14,535 nucleotides of DNA from Oscillospiraceae bacterium (GTDB lineage: Bacteria > Bacillota > Clostridia > Oscillospirales > Acutalibacteraceae): assembly GCA_031283835.1 (NCBI GenBank), contig JAITBA010000022.1, forward strand, positions 1-14,535, in the 5' to 3' direction. Position 1 is the first letter of the stretch, and each line of letters begins with the position of its first letter. A program made the position numbers and the translations under genes. The notes under the pieces are model-generated. The model was not told the DNA's origin. It worked only from the letters and a program-made list of their open reading frames with translations, and ran no database searches. Positions 14,121 to 14,535 of this stretch are shown in pieces.

Positions 14121-14535
14121 TTGGGCGAACAAATAATTTTGGGCAAAGGCGGCACCCGCGAAAAAATTTTTTTGGCGGCGGTGCGCTTGTTTTCCGCACA
14201 GACCTATGGCTGCGTCACCATGCGCGATATTGCCGCGCAAGCCGGCATAAAAGTCGCCTCCATCTATAACCACTTTGCGTCCAAGCAAGAGCTGCTGCAA
14301 GCTATGTATGATTTTTATGCGCACCAGCAGCGCATGGCCGCCCCAAACCTGCAAAAAATGCTGGCGCTAGCCGAAACCGCACCCCCCCGCGAAGTACTGA
14401 TGATGGCGGACTTCCACTACCCGCCTGCCGTGCAAGAAACCATGGATCGCATTCTCATTATTGCAGCCATAGAAGCGCGCGGTTCCGCCAAAAGTCAGCG
14501 CTTTGTCAAAGAGCATATACTGGATTTGACCAATA
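14121..14535 (+). CDS. TetR/AcrR-family transcription regulator, 3' end missing
   Basis: The first 138 residues of a TetR-family repressor, cut by the window end. The N-terminal helix-turn-helix domain is clear: REKIFLAAVRLFSAQTYGCV, then TMRDIAAQAGIKVASIYNHF and ASKQELLQAMYDFY, matching the family pattern VSxxTLYxHFxSKxxLL. The rest would be the ligand-binding domain. There is no in-frame ATG or GTG near the natural N-terminus. The TTG at 14121, eight bases after GAGG (14109-14112), is the best start, and a TTG at 14139 is an alternative. Its promoter contains a palindromic operator, so autorepression is expected. Ligand and target genes are unknown and probably lie downstream of the window. 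Confidence 0.88.
   Translation, partial: MGEQIILGKGGTREKIFLAAVRLFSAQTYGCVTMRDIAAQAGIKVASIYNHFASKQELLQAMYDFYAHQQRMAAPNLQKMLALAETAPPREVLMMADFHYPPAVQETMDRILIIAAIEARGSAKSQRFVKEHILDLTN

Overview
The window looks like chromosomal DNA of a GC-rich Gram-positive anaerobe of the Clostridia, most like the Oscillospiraceae/Ruminococcaceae. This is an inference. It rests on strong GGAGG-type ribosome binding sites, lipoproteins with LAAC-type lipoboxes and long Thr/Pro/Lys linkers, an Aquifex-type aconitase paired with an isocitrate dehydrogenase, and frequent GTG/TTG start codons. No rRNA, insertion sequence, phage gene or CRISPR array is visible.

Layout. (1) 2-1792 (+) is the 3' part of a metal (Zn/Mn-type) ABC transporter operon: truncated ATPase, ABC-3 permease and a Cys-rich lipoprotein, each overlapping the next by a few bases. 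(2) 1876-2535 (+) encodes a Thr/Pro-rich secreted protein with a C-terminal membrane anchor. (3) 5778-2596 (-) is an aconitase/isocitrate dehydrogenase operon with a near-consensus promoter. (4) 5894-10923 (+) is a histidine-flavoured block. It holds a consensus promoter, tRNA-His(GTG), two tandem intrinsic terminators with a possible alternative fold, histidyl-tRNA synthetase, a Cys/Cys (DapF-fold) racemase fused to a GNAT acetyltransferase, and a VanX-like D,D-dipeptidase fused to a long-form ATP phosphoribosyltransferase (HisG). (5) 13102-10920 (-) holds two paralogous lipoproteins with low-complexity linkers, each with its own look-alike promoter. (6) 13261-13926 (+) is a Crp/Fnr-family regulator, divergent from the lipoproteins. 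(7) 14121 to the end (+) is the start of a TetR-family regulator, with an 18-bp palindrome filling its promoter spacer.

The most unusual part is 5975-10923. A histidine tRNA, its synthetase, the first enzyme of histidine biosynthesis and a racemase that lacks the DAP-binding signature of DapF stand together on one strand. The last two are fused to an acetyltransferase and a D,D-dipeptidase. No other histidine-biosynthesis gene is present in the window. I propose, as a hypothesis only, that this module links histidine supply and charging to D-amino-acid (possibly D-histidine) or cell-wall dipeptide metabolism.

Everything was read by eye from the sequence. Family names rest on remembered motifs, not on searches.
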